A DNA stretch of 63,583 nucleotides from CBCYMI01 sp965183855 (GTDB taxonomy: Bacteria; Pseudomonadota; Alphaproteobacteria; Caulobacterales; Maricaulaceae): NCBI GenBank assembly GCA_965183855.1, contig CBCYMI010000037.1, positions 1 to 63,583 of the forward strand. Reading direction: 5' to 3'. Under the pieces are notes generated by a model. That model saw nothing but the letters and a program-made list of their open reading frames with translations, made no database searches and was not told the origin of the DNA. Made by a program: the position numbers and the translations under genes. Position 1 is the stretch's first letter. Each line of letters opens with the position of its first letter. Below, piece by piece: positions 36,918 to 46,872 of the stretch.

Positions 36918-37862
36918 ATGACGTTGAAAATTGCCTTTATGGGAACCCCTGAATTTGCTGAAAAAAGCCTTTCTGTCTTATTACAGACAGAACATGAAAT
37001 TGCATGTGTCTATACGCAATCACCAAAACCTGCAGGACGTGGTATGAAACTACGAAAATCTCCAGTTCATAATCTGGCAGATCATTTTGGAATTCCTGTC
37101 TTATGTCCAGAAGAACTTCATTCAGAAAAGCGTTTAGAAGAACTGAAAAGCTTTAATATTGATGTTTTGATTATTATTGCTTATGGGCTTATTATTCCAA
37201 AATCCTTTTTTTCAATTCCTCGGTATGGTGGATTTAATTTACATGCATCTTTATTGCCAAGATGGCGAGGTGCTGCTCCTATTCAACGAGCTATTATGGA
37301 AGGAGATAAGAAAACGGGTGTACAGATTATGAAAATCGCAAAAGAGCTAGATAGCGGAGATCTTTTTTTGTCAGAAAATGTTGATATTCATCCATCAGAG
37401 ACAGGGGGAAGCTTGCATGATAAACTGGCAGAAATTGGTGCGGAAATGTGGCCAAGATTTTTGGAAGCTTTAGAACGCGGACACCTAACAGGAAAACCAC
37501 AAGATCAGCAAGGCATTCGTTATGCACATAAAATCAAGGACTCATCTTGTAAGATTGATTGGTCACAATCGGCACTAAGCATTGATCGTAAAATCAGAGC
37601 ATTAAGCCCTTATCCTGCTAGCTGGTTTTATATTCAAGAAGGGAAAACTAAAGTCAGAATTAAATGTTTTATGTGTGAGATAATAGAGCCATCTTCTTAT
37701 TTGGCACCTGCTGGAACCCTATTAGATGATCAGCTTTTAATTGCTTGTGGAACAGGGGCAATTCGACTACTTAAAGTACAAAAACAGGGTAAGAAAATAC
37801 TGGATGCAGAATCTTTTTTAAGAGGATTTCCAATACATAAAAATAAGCATTTATGTGTTTAA
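36918..37862 (+). CDS. fmt: Methionyl-tRNA formyltransferase
   Basis: A 314-residue enzyme that formylates initiator Met-tRNA using 10-formyl-THF. Catalytic residues correspond to Asn107, His109 (FNLHASLLPRWRGAAP) and Asp145 (ELDSGDL). The N-terminus IAFMGTPEFA and the loop QSPKPAGRGMKL are typical, and the C-terminal OB-like domain is present. Full length compared with E. coli (315). Works with def; truA follows about 500 bases later. Confidence 0.95.
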   Translation: MTLKIAFMGTPEFAEKSLSVLLQTEHEIACVYTQSPKPAGRGMKLRKSPVHNLADHFGIPVLCPEELHSEKRLEELKSFNIDVLIIIAYGLIIPKSFFSIPRYGGFNLHASLLPRWRGAAPIQRAIMEGDKKTGVQIMKIAKELDSGDLFLSENVDIHPSETGGSLHDKLAEIGAEMWPRFLEALERGHLTGKPQDQQGIRYAHKIKDSSCKIDWSQSALSIDRKIRALSPYPASWFYIQEGKTKVRIKCFMCEIIEPSSYLAPAGTLLDDQLLIACGTGAIRLLKVQKQGKKILDAESFLRGFPIHKNKHLCV

Positions 37863-38361
37863 TGGAAATCAAACTCAAAACCTCATTATGAGCAGAAATT
37901 TATTTTAAAAGAAATTTATCCAAGATAAGAAGTTTCCTGGAAAACAGCCTATGTAAAAAAATCAAAATAAACAGACCATCCAGAAAATATAGAAGTGAAA
38001 CAGCGATAAAGTAAAACAGCGATAAAATGATTTATGTTTGCTGTGGTAATCTAAGAAAAAAATGGCTTCAAATAAATTCCTGTTTATAGGGAAATTCGTC
38101 TAGACTTAAAAATCTTGTTTAGGATAAAAAATATTGAAGATATGAGATGTTTATTATACACAAATGCCTTTAAGAGGCGAAATAAAGGAGACGCTTTGTT
38201 AAAAATACGCTTGTTTGATTTGATGATTTTATCGTGGAATATGTCTTTTCTGAAGCCTTTAAGAAGAAAAATAAAAAGAGAGAATATTCAACCCTGATTT
38301 TAGAAATTAAACCTAGAATATTAAATGAGTTAGAATATATATCCAATGAGTCAGAGTTAAC
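37863..38361. other. Gap between fmt and truA, with a partial rmuC-start duplicate
   Basis: 499 bases. 37978-38068 is a diverged copy of 36057-36139, the rmuC 5' end on the minus strand: both read ...ATCCAGAAAA...ACAGC(A/G)ATAAAATG... then TTGCTGTGG(C/T)AATCT(G/A)AG. This copy also contains a tandem doubling of AACAGCGATAAA. Later, a plus-strand frame at about 38223-38362 is open and reads like protein (FIVEYVFSEAFKKKNKKREY, then LILEIKPRILNELEYISNE), but it has no start and no family I recognise; it may be a gene relic. Confidence 0.5.
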
Positions 38362-39120
38362 ATGCCAAGATATAAAATAACAATAGAATATAATGGGCAT
38401 CCTTTTTGTGGATGGCAGCATCAGCCAGGGCAGCAATCTGTTCAAAATAGTATTGAAAAAGCACTTTTTGCATTTACTCAAGAAACCTCAAGCGTGTTTG
38501 CAGCAGGAAGAACAGATTCAGGTGTTCATGCAATAGGACAAATTGCACATTTTGATCTATCTAAACCACAAAAAACAGAAACCGTTCGAGATGCATTGAA
38601 TTATCACTTAAAACCTTTACCAATTGTTATCTTACAGGTAAAAGAAGTTGATCAGGATTTTCATGCACGATTTAATGCAATTCAACGACATTATATCTAC
38701 AAGATTGTCAATAGAAGACCCAGATTAGCACTCGATTACGGATTGGCATGGCATATTCCTGTCAAACTCAATATTGATAATATGCAAAATGCAGGAAAGG
38801 ATTTGTTGGGACGACATGATTTTACAACCTTCCGTGCCAGCCAATGTCAGGCAAACTCTCCTATTAAAACTCTTGATGGTTTGGAAATCACACAAAAAAA
38901 AGATCAAATTTATTTTTTATTTTCCGCACGTTCCTTTCTGCATCAACAGGTTCGTTCTATGGTTGGAAGTCTGGTTTGTGTTGGAAAAGAAAAATGGTCT
39001 GTTTTTCGTCTAAAACAGGCTTTAGAGGCAAAAGATAGAACGCAATGTGGGATGATCGCGCCTGCTGAAGGATTATATTTAAAACAGGTAGTGTATCCAA
39101 AATATAAATCTTCTTGCTAA
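38362..39120 (+). CDS. truA: tRNA pseudouridine(38-40) synthase
   Basis: A 252-residue enzyme modifying U38-U40 in tRNA anticodon stems. Catalytic Asp52 lies in AGRTDSGVHAIGQ. The start KITIEYNGHPFCGWQ and C-terminal FLHQQVRSMVGSLV are family hallmarks. Length is close to the usual ~250-270. The ~280 bases after it, to the convergent dapE, show no gene. Confidence 0.94.
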   Translation: MPRYKITIEYNGHPFCGWQHQPGQQSVQNSIEKALFAFTQETSSVFAAGRTDSGVHAIGQIAHFDLSKPQKTETVRDALNYHLKPLPIVILQVKEVDQDFHARFNAIQRHYIYKIVNRRPRLALDYGLAWHIPVKLNIDNMQNAGKDLLGRHDFTTFRASQCQANSPIKTLDGLEITQKKDQIYFLFSARSFLHQQVRSMVGSLVCVGKEKWSVFRLKQALEAKDRTQCGMIAPAEGLYLKQVVYPKYKSSC

Positions 39121-39404
39121 TAAATAATAAGGAAAATGAGCGAGATAAAACAAACTATTATCCCATAAAACATAGATTTATGATTTAATGGAGCAAGAAT
39201 GAAACCTAACCTTGGTTCATTAAAAAGAGTTTCGATCGGAATAAAAGGAATAAATAAGGGTCAGAAAATCAATATTCCATTTTTGTGATGAATTTCATAG
39301 ATTCAAAATATCTAGATAGAAAGCCTTGATTAGGAATGCATAAAAACTGACTTGTTAACAAAGAACTGATTTTTTTATTGCTCATTCATTTTTCTTTTAT
39401 TGGC

Positions 39405-40553
39405 TCATTTAGCATGAAAATAGGTTTTTAAAATCAATTCATATACATTGGTTAAATTTTCAATATCTGAAATTGCAGCCCTTTCATTCATCTGATGAAT
39501 GGTTTCAGAAACAAGTCCATATTCAAGAACAGGGCAATAATCTTTTATAAATCGTGCATCAGAGGTTCCGCCACTGGTTGAAAGCTCAGGAAGTTTACCC
39601 GTTATTTCTTGAACCGCATGCTGAACGAGAGCACTATAATCAGAGGCAGGCGTTAAAAACGGAGAACCTGGAAGCTCAATTTCAAGATCATATTCTATTT
39701 GATATCGGGTTGTATAGGTTTGAATCAGATGTTCTATTTTTTGTTTTAAATCTTTTCCTCGATGCAAAATATTATATCTAATATTTAATTGTGTCCGCGC
39801 CTTTGAGAAAATAACATTATGAGATGGGTTTCCAATATCGATGGTTGTGATTTCAAGATTTGAAGGTTGAAAATAGTCTGTTCCTTGATCCAATTCCATT
39901 GATTGTAATGCAGTTAGAATTTCAATTAAGATAGGAGCTGGGTTTTGTGCTTTTTCAGGATAGGCAACATGTCCTGCTTTTCCCTTAAGCTCAAGTTTCA
40001 TATTCAATGACCCTCTTCGCCCGATTTTAATTGCTTCCCCCATTTGATGAGGATTGCTAGGCTCGCCAACAAGACAATGATCAAATTCAATGCCTTTTTG
40101 TTTTAAAACAGGCAAAACGCGCTTTGTTCCGTTTAATGCTATTCCTTCTTCATCACTGGTTAATAATAGGGAAAGGGTACCAAAGGAGTCTGGTTTATCG
40201 TGTGTACAAAAGCGATGAACGGCAATTAAAAAAGCAGCAATGGCACCTTTCATGTCAGATGCGCCTCTTCCCCAGACAAAGCCTTCTTCAATCTTGCCTG
40301 CAAAAGGAGGGTATTTCCAGCTGGATTCAGGGTGTGCGGGAACTACATCAATATGACCAGAAAAGCAAAAATGAGGCTTTCCTTGACCTAATTGCGCATG
40401 AAAATTATGAACATCTTCAAAGTGATAATGTTGGCAATTAAATCCTAAAGCGAGCAAAAAGGATTCAATATAGTCAAATATTCCCTCACTTTTAGGAGTA
40501 ATACTTTGATATTGTATTAGTTTTGAGGTTAGTTTTTCTGGAGTTAACATCAT
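39405..40553 (-). CDS. dapE: Succinyl-diaminopimelate desuccinylase
   Basis: A 382-residue M20-family zinc enzyme of lysine/meso-diaminopimelate synthesis. Metal and catalytic residues are visible: His67 and Asp69 in SGHIDVVP, Asp100 in GRGASDMKG, Glu135/Glu136 in TSDEEG. SGGTSDARFI and a His near the C-terminus (ETIHQMNE) complete the site. Follows dapD in the same operon after a 71-base gap. Confidence 0.93.
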   Translation of the reverse strand: MMLTPEKLTSKLIQYQSITPKSEGIFDYIESFLLALGFNCQHYHFEDVHNFHAQLGQGKPHFCFSGHIDVVPAHPESSWKYPPFAGKIEEGFVWGRGASDMKGAIAAFLIAVHRFCTHDKPDSFGTLSLLLTSDEEGIALNGTKRVLPVLKQKGIEFDHCLVGEPSNPHQMGEAIKIGRRGSLNMKLELKGKAGHVAYPEKAQNPAPILIEILTALQSMELDQGTDYFQPSNLEITTIDIGNPSHNVIFSKARTQLNIRYNILHRGKDLKQKIEHLIQTYTTRYQIEYDLEIELPGSPFLTPASDYSALVQHAVQEITGKLPELSTSGGTSDARFIKDYCPVLEYGLVSETIHQMNERAAISDIENLTNVYELILKTYFHAK

Positions 40554-40624
40554 AAAATACTTTCTTTAGCACAAGCATTAATCCATATTAAAACAGGGTT
40601 GATATAGATTTAAAACAAGGATTG

Positions 40625-41473
40625 CTAATCCCTTAAAATTTCATTGATGGATGTTTTGGATCGTGTTTTTTGATCAACATATTTTACAATAACGGCACAT
40701 GAAAGCATTGGTCCTTCCTGTGCTTGGGATGGCATACTGCCAGGTATAATAACGGCATAGGGTGGAATTTCTCCATAACTGATTTGATTTCCCTTTGTCC
40801 GATCTATAATTTTTGTAGAGGCAGAGATAAAAACACCCATTGAAATAACAGCGCCTTCTCGCACAATTACGCCTTCTGCAATCTCAGATCTTGCACCAAT
40901 AAAACAATGATCTTCTATAATGACGGGATTTGCCTGTAAGGGTTCTAAAACACCTCCAATACCTGCACCTCCTGAAATATGACAATGCGCACCTATTTGA
41001 GCGCAAGAGCCAATTGTTGCCCATGTATCAACCATTGTAGAGCGTCCAACATATGCACCAATATTAACAAAACAGGGCATTAAAACTGCTTGGGGCGCAA
41101 TAAAGGCAGAATGTCTGACAATTGAACCAGGAACGGCTCTAAATCCTGCAGATTTAAAATTATCTTCTGTCCAGTTATGAAATTTGGAAGCAATCTTATC
41201 CCACCAATGCCCTTTGCCAATTCCTCCAGAGACAAGCTGCATTGGATAAATAGAGAAACTTAATAAAATTGCTTTTTTTAACCATTTATAGACAATCCAG
41301 TTTCCGTTTTCTTGTTTTTCAGAAACTCGGAGCTTTCCCTGATCAAGCAGATCAAGACAGGAAATAATCGCTTCTTTTTCTTTCTGATTAAGTGATAATT
41401 GATCAGACTGTTTTTGCCATGCCTGTTCAATCAATGGTTTTAACGTTTGACCGTATTTAACAGAATTATTCAT
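40625..41473 (-). CDS. dapD: Tetrahydrodipicolinate N-succinyltransferase
   Basis: A 282-residue enzyme, the step before dapE in diaminopimelate synthesis. An N-terminal helical domain is followed by the left-handed beta-helix of hexapeptide repeats (AFIAPQAVLMPCFVNIGAYV, GSCAQIGAHCHISGGAGIGG, VIIEDHCFIGARSEI). Length is close to E. coli (274). The 192 bases between it and engB contain no gene. Confidence 0.94.
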   Translation of the reverse strand: MNNSVKYGQTLKPLIEQAWQKQSDQLSLNQKEKEAIISCLDLLDQGKLRVSEKQENGNWIVYKWLKKAILLSFSIYPMQLVSGGIGKGHWWDKIASKFHNWTEDNFKSAGFRAVPGSIVRHSAFIAPQAVLMPCFVNIGAYVGRSTMVDTWATIGSCAQIGAHCHISGGAGIGGVLEPLQANPVIIEDHCFIGARSEIAEGVIVREGAVISMGVFISASTKIIDRTKGNQISYGEIPPYAVIIPGSMPSQAQEGPMLSCAVIVKYVDQKTRSKTSINEILRD

Positions 41474-41665
41474 AAAGCGGATCCCTGTATATTAAACATG
41501 GTTTCATCTTTAGCAATTTTGAAGAATTTTGAAAGTGAAAAATCATCTTTTAAACAGGAAAATATCAGGAAATAAAATAAAATTTCTAATTCAGATGCAT
41601 TATTTTGTTTGCAAATGCATTAATAAATATCTTGTTTATAAAAAGCATTGCACGAATGATGAGAT

Positions 41666-42313
41666 TTAAAGAGGCCAGGTTTTTGCATAAATCTCTGAGC
41701 GTATATGTTCTAATCCTTGACTTTTTATCGATGAAGCAACCCATAATCTAGGGTGACAAACGGGCTGTTTTTGCAAGATTTCATGCGTTTGTTTCACTAT
41801 GTTTCGTAATTCCAATGGAGAGGATTTGTCTGCTTTGGTCAGAATAATCTGGGTTGATATAGCAAGCTGATTTAAAGTCATGATTGTCTCAAAATCATTT
41901 TGCTTAATTCCATGACGAGAATCAATCAATAAAAACAATTGGGTTAATGTTTTCCTCGAAGATAAATATTGCCAGATTAAATCTGACCATTTAACCTGTT
42001 CTTGCCTTGCTGATTTGGCATAGCCATAGCCTGGTAAATCAACCAAAAATAATTGATGATTTAGATTAAAAAAATTAAGTGCTCGGGTTCTTCCAGGTGT
42101 TTTTGAAGCGTGAGCTAATGATTTTCTATATACAAGCGCATTTAAAAGAGATGATTTTCCAACATTGGATCTTCCAAGAAAAGCATATTCTGGCAGAGCC
42201 TGTTTTGGAAGATCCGCAATATCCGTGACACTTTTTACATATTGGCATTGTTGTTTAAATAAGGCATTTGCTTTTTTAATTAAGGCTAAAGGGAGTTTTT
42301 CCTGTGAGATCAT
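41666..42313 (-). CDS. engB: Ribosome biogenesis GTPase EngB/YihA
   Basis: A 215-residue GTPase of the TrmE-Era-EngA-EngB family needed for large-subunit assembly. G1 is GRSNVGKSS (47-55), followed by the TPGRTR G2 segment, G3 DLPGYGYAKS and G4 TKADK. It follows yidC with a 43-base gap on the minus strand, the usual alphaproteobacterial order. Confidence 0.94.
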   Translation of the reverse strand: MISQEKLPLALIKKANALFKQQCQYVKSVTDIADLPKQALPEYAFLGRSNVGKSSLLNALVYRKSLAHASKTPGRTRALNFFNLNHQLFLVDLPGYGYAKSARQEQVKWSDLIWQYLSSRKTLTQLFLLIDSRHGIKQNDFETIMTLNQLAISTQIILTKADKSSPLELRNIVKQTHEILQKQPVCHPRLWVASSIKSQGLEHIRSEIYAKTWPL

Positions 42314-42356
42314 TTATTCTAAACCCTATCCTTGTTTTTAATCTATTCCTGTTTTT

Positions 42357-44150
42357 TTAGGAAGGAGGCTGTTTTTGAGATTTTTTTCTAAATCTGGCCA
42401 GCAAATGGTCAATAGGTGTGTCAACATTTAAACGTTTATAAATTGTCCATTGTTGTAAAATGGTTAAAATATTATTCCATGCCCAATAAATAACCAGACC
42501 TGCTGCAAAAGGTGCTAAAATAATCGTAAAAATAACAGGCATGAAGGCAAAGATATATTGCTGTTTTGGATCAACTGCGGGGGGAGACATGGCTTGCTGG
42601 GCTGCCATTGATAATCCCATAATTAAAGGCCAGGCTCCAATGGAAAGCAAGCTTGCGCCAATAAAAGGAACAATGGATGGATCCCAGGGAATTAAACCAA
42701 ACAGATTGAAAACACTGGTAGGGTCTGGAGCGGAAAGATCTTTAATCCAGCCAAAAAATGGTGCATGGCGCATGTCAATTGTAATAAATAGGACTTTATA
42801 TAGCGCAAAGAAAACAGGAATTTGTAATAGCATTGGCAAACACCCTGAAACAGGACTTACTTTCTCTTTTTTATATAAGCCCATAATTTCTTGCTGTAAT
42901 TTTTGCTGATCACTTTTATATTTTTCTCTTAATCCTTGAATTTTAGGCTGGAGTTGTTTCATTTTAGCCGTCATTTCATAGGATTTATTTGCTAATGGAA
43001 AAAATAAAAGCTTCACTAATAATGTAAAAATTAAAATAGCTACACCAAAATTCCCAGTCTTGCTTCCAATAAACTCTAAAGCCAAAGAAAAAGGTTTGGT
43101 TAAAAACCAGAAATATCCCCAATCAATTGCAAGATTAAGCTGACTAATACCAGGATTTTTCTGATATTCTGTCAGAATTGAGTTTTTCTTAGCTCCTGAA
43201 AAAATATAAGAAGTTATGCTCTTTGTCTGATTAGGTTCAATAATAACAGGTTTGGTTAAATAGGAAGAATCATAGGTTTTTTCTTCTATATCTCCTGTTA
43301 TGCTAGAAGAAAATTTGACTTTAATGTTTTGATTTTGCTCTGGAATAGCCGCAACAAGCCAGTATTTGTCTGTTTGCCCAACCCATCCAGCTTCTCCTTC
43401 ATATTCATAAACTGGATTTTTTTTAAACTTTTTATATTTCTTATCTTCAAGCTTGTGATTAATTACAGAAATAGGACCTTCATGAAGAATCATGAAATTT
43501 GTCAATGTATCAGGAAGATGTTTTCGATGTACCCTTGCATATTGACTAAGGGTTTTTGGTGTTTCTGTCAGATTTTCAATTTGATCTGTAATTGTAAACA
43601 AATAATGCTGATCTATTTCTATTTTACGAGTAAATTTTAAAGTCTGATCTGGGGTTTGATAGGATAAAAAAATAGGGCTTTCAGGAGTTAATTTATCCCC
43701 CTGAACAAGAGTCCATTTTGTATTGGAATCAGGTAATTTCGTTTGATCTCCTTTAAGGCCTGCATATCCATTAATCAGATAATAGGGGTGCTTTGTTCCC
43801 TTTGGAGAAAGTAAGGTAACAAAAGGACTGTTTTTTTCAATGGTTTCTCTATATTTAAGCAAAAGCAGATCATCAATGCTTGCCCCTTTAAGAGAAAGAC
43901 TGCCTGAAAGGTGCGGAGTCTCAATCTGTATTCTCTGTGTTGTTCCAAGGGCTTGTTTGCGTGTTAAAACCCGTTTTTCTTCTTCTGGAGGATCAATACT
44001 AAATCCATCCGCTGTCGTATGAATTTCTTCCTGGTTTGTATCTTCGTTTTGTTGAGGCTGATCTTTGGGATCAGCCATAAAATACGAATAAAACAAAATA
44101 AGCGCAAAAGATAAAACCATTGCTAGAATAAAATTACGTTGTTCATTCAT
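42357..44150 (-). CDS. yidC: Membrane protein insertase YidC
   Basis: A 597-residue Oxa1-family insertase. An N-terminal transmembrane helix (FILAMVLSFALILFYSYFM) is followed by the large periplasmic P1 domain (~70-350). The conserved core starts WGYFWFLTKPFSLALEF and runs through the C1 loop (MTAKMKQLQPKIQGLREKY), KVSPVSGCLPMLLQIPVFFA and the final hairpin, ending in a basic tail. Full length for Gram-negatives. rnpA lies directly upstream; the small yidD gene often found between them is absent (63-base gap). Confidence 0.95.
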   Translation of the reverse strand: MNEQRNFILAMVLSFALILFYSYFMADPKDQPQQNEDTNQEEIHTTADGFSIDPPEEEKRVLTRKQALGTTQRIQIETPHLSGSLSLKGASIDDLLLLKYRETIEKNSPFVTLLSPKGTKHPYYLINGYAGLKGDQTKLPDSNTKWTLVQGDKLTPESPIFLSYQTPDQTLKFTRKIEIDQHYLFTITDQIENLTETPKTLSQYARVHRKHLPDTLTNFMILHEGPISVINHKLEDKKYKKFKKNPVYEYEGEAGWVGQTDKYWLVAAIPEQNQNIKVKFSSSITGDIEEKTYDSSYLTKPVIIEPNQTKSITSYIFSGAKKNSILTEYQKNPGISQLNLAIDWGYFWFLTKPFSLALEFIGSKTGNFGVAILIFTLLVKLLFFPLANKSYEMTAKMKQLQPKIQGLREKYKSDQQKLQQEIMGLYKKEKVSPVSGCLPMLLQIPVFFALYKVLFITIDMRHAPFFGWIKDLSAPDPTSVFNLFGLIPWDPSIVPFIGASLLSIGAWPLIMGLSMAAQQAMSPPAVDPKQQYIFAFMPVIFTIILAPFAAGLVIYWAWNNILTILQQWTIYKRLNVDTPIDHLLARFRKKSQKQPPS

Positions 44151-44213
44151 TATAACAGGCTTTCCAATTTATATATCCCAAAACACATCCCCCTAATTTT
44201 TATGATCTTCTGT

Positions 44214-44606
44214 TTATTTGGTTTTTTTCCGACCAGCTTTGTGAAACTTTTTCTCTTTAGCCAGTTTTTGTAAAACAGATTTCATATCCTTTATTAATCT
44301 TGACCAGTTATACGCACAGATTCTTTTTCTTGCAATAAAAACATAATCATAACCAGCCATGCCATATAAGGGTAATAATTTACGAGAAGCTTCTTTTAAT
44401 CTTCTTTTGGCATAATTGCGGTTAACAGCACTACCTATTTTTTTACTTGCAGTAAATCCAACTCTTATAAAATCTTTAGAAATTTGATCTTTATCTAATA
44501 GAGAAGAAGGATAAATTTGAACAATAAAGGCAGACATTACGATAGCATGTGAATGCTGGGTCATTTTAATAAATTCTGCGCGCTTTTTCAGATGAAAAAT
44601 CAACAT
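44214..44606 (-). CDS. rnpA: Ribonuclease P protein component
   Basis: A 130-residue basic protein from ATG 44606, chosen because LKKRAEFIKM then sits near the N-terminus as usual; a TTG 24 bases upstream is the alternative. The RNR signature NRNYAKRRLKEASR and GYDYVFIARK mark the family. It binds RNase P RNA to mature tRNA 5' ends. Preceded by rpmH with a 76-base gap. Confidence 0.9.
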   Translation of the reverse strand: MLIFHLKKRAEFIKMTQHSHAIVMSAFIVQIYPSSLLDKDQISKDFIRVGFTASKKIGSAVNRNYAKRRLKEASRKLLPLYGMAGYDYVFIARKRICAYNWSRLIKDMKSVLQKLAKEKKFHKAGRKKTK

Positions 44607-44682
44607 GATAAGATCATGCCTTTTGAACAAAACGAGAATACGAATTCTGAAATATTATTTCTGGTCTTAAACACAAGAAAAA

Positions 44683-44817
44683 TCATGCAGAAAGTTTTTT
44701 TCTGCCCTTTGCACGCCTTGCAGATAAAACCTGTCTTCCAGATTTTGTTGCCATACGAGCGCGAAATCCATGTCTGCGCTTTCTGACAAGCTTTGAAGGT
44801 TGATATGTACGCTTCAC
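44683..44817 (-). CDS. rpmH: 50S ribosomal protein L34
   Basis: A 44-residue, very basic protein encoded from GTG 44817 to TGA 44683. Its N-terminus KRTYQPSKLVRKRRHGFRAR and C-terminus RRAKGRKKLSA are textbook L34. It heads the rpmH-rnpA-yidC-engB-dapD-dapE run. The GTG start has AGGAG about 10 bases upstream. Confidence 0.97.
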   Translation of the reverse strand: MKRTYQPSKLVRKRRHGFRARMATKSGRQVLSARRAKGRKKLSA

Positions 44818-45128
44818 GCCAAACTACTCCTGATCTTATTTAAATATATAGGATAGCTGGGGATAAAATATTGACACGTTAAAGTCAAGTCCAGAACATA
44901 CATTATTTCCAGAATTATTTCAACGGGTTTGGTTTAAAGAAGAAATAAACCCTGCCAATAAACCCATTTTTAGATTTTATCTCCGAGTATAGGAAAATTA
45001 AGAAGAAATTTCAGGCATGCCAATCGGATAAAGATTTGATATTTTAAATCTTGCTGGTTTAAAATAATCTATATTCTTTTAATTTTGATGATCCAGAGTT
45101 AATGGCATAAAAGCTTAAGCAGAAATTA
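44818..45128. promoter_or_regulatory. Upstream region of rpmH
   Basis: 311 bases without a gene, between ggt and rpmH (both minus strand). It should hold the rpmH operon promoter. On the minus strand TTGACT (complement of 44883-44888) is a candidate -35 element, with AT-rich sequence after it; no convincing -10 could be fixed. Confidence 0.35.
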
Positions 45129-46872
45129 TTAAGGATCAATATAGGCAACAATGCCTTCACGTCTTGGATCTGCCATTCCTGTTATTTTCCCCTGTTTTGA
45201 TTTATAAGCTCCATGAAGTCCTGAGCCTTCACCTGACATTTTACGAATATGATGTCCCATTTCCTCAAGTTCTTTGAGAAGATTTGAGTTAAAACGGCTT
45301 GTCTCGATTTTAACCGTCTGACCTCTGGCAACAATATTTGGTAATTCAATGGCTTCTTCAAGACTTAATCCCCAATCAATGACACCTATGATTGTTTTTG
45401 CAACATAAGATGGAATAGAATTTCCTCCTGGAGAACCAATTGCCATAAAAAAATCATGATTTTTATCAAAAATAAGGGTTGGAGACATGGAAGATCTTGG
45501 ACGTTTTTCAGGCGCAATTGAATTTATAATAGGCTTGCCTTTGGCATCTTTGGATTTAAAGGAAAAATCAGTCAGCTGATTGTTTAAAATCATGCCTCCA
45601 GCCATGCGCTTGGATCCAAATATAAATTCAACACTGGTTGTCATGGAAACAATATTACCTTCAAAATCAATTACAACAAAATGGCTGGTTCCACCAAGTT
45701 CAAGCGTTTGATCTTTTGCAGGACGAATGTGTGTAGGTGTTCCTGCTGTTACATTTTGGATAATCTGATCTTTCCTGATTTGTTTTGCCCGCTCTTTTAG
45801 ATAGGTTTTATCTAAAAGAGCGTTGACAGGGACATGAATAAACTGAGGATCTGCCACATAAGCATCACGATCTGCATATGCCAGTTTTGCAGCTTCTATA
45901 AAATAATGCCAGCTCATTAAATCATCTGGGCCAAACTTTGAAAACTCTGTATTTTCAAGTATTTCGAGCATTTCATTTAAAAAGATTCCCCCAGAAGCAG
46001 GAGGAGGGGAGCTACATATTTGATATCCTCGATAGGAGGCACAAACGGGATTTCTGATTTTGGCTTGATAGGAACTTAAATCCTCCAGGCTTAGACTGCC
46101 AGGCATTGGGGCATGTTTGACATTTTTCAATGATCTCTTCAGCGATTTTCCCGTGATAGAAATTTCCAGGGTTTTCTGCAATGCGTTCAAGCGTTTTCGC
46201 ATATGCTTTGTTTTTAAGCCGATAACCTATGGGAAGTGCCTTTCCTTGTTTTGTCAGTAAATAATCACGAATGGCTTTTGATTTTTCAATCTTATCAGGA
46301 ACCAGATAGGTAGTAATCAAATGATGGAGTCTTGGAGAAACTAAAAAACCGTTTTTGGATAATTCTATTGTTGAATGAAACGTATCTGCCCAGTCTAGTG
46401 CGCCATATTTTTGATGAGCTAGATTAAGCATGGCAATCACGCCTGGTGTGCCAACCGAATTACCATTATAAACCGCTTTCATGAATGGAAGAGGTTTCCC
46501 ATCTTGATCTAAAAATGCATGTTTGCTGATATTAACAGGGGCTTTCTCTCGACCGTCAAAAACCATTAATTGATCTGTTTTGGCATGATAGAATAATAAA
46601 AATGCTCCCCCTGCAAGACCAGAACTTTGCAGCTCAACCAATCCAAGGGTTGATTGAATAGCAATTGCAGCATCAATAGCATTCCCTCCCTGTTTTAATA
46701 TATCAACTCCAGCTTGAACCGCTAATGGATTAGCTGCACTGACCAAGCCTTGCGTTAATTCATCTGTGTGATGATGTCGAGAATCAGGGGTTAAACCATC
46801 AAAATCAGATTGTATAGAGGTGCAATTGCATATTAATAAACTGGCGATACTGATAAAAAGAACTCGGAGCAT
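45129..46872 (-). pseudogene. ggt: Gamma-glutamyltranspeptidase, frameshifted mid-gene
   Basis: Start at 46872 with a signal/lipoprotein-like leader (LLICNC). The large-subunit half (PLAVQAGVDILKQGGNAIDAA, SSGLAGGAFLLFYH, VGTPGVIAML) runs to the T5 run at 46123-46127 (A5 on the gene strand). There the frame shifts; the rest (VKHAPMPGSLSLEDLSSYQA, ICSSPPPASGGIFLNEMLE, and the small subunit beginning at the autocatalytic Thr in GGTSHFVV, then GSPGGNSIPSYV) continues one frame over. One extra A explains it. GGT is a periplasmic glutathione hydrolase. The ordinary product would stop before the catalytic Thr, so it is inactive unless slippage restores the frame. Confidence 0.87.
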
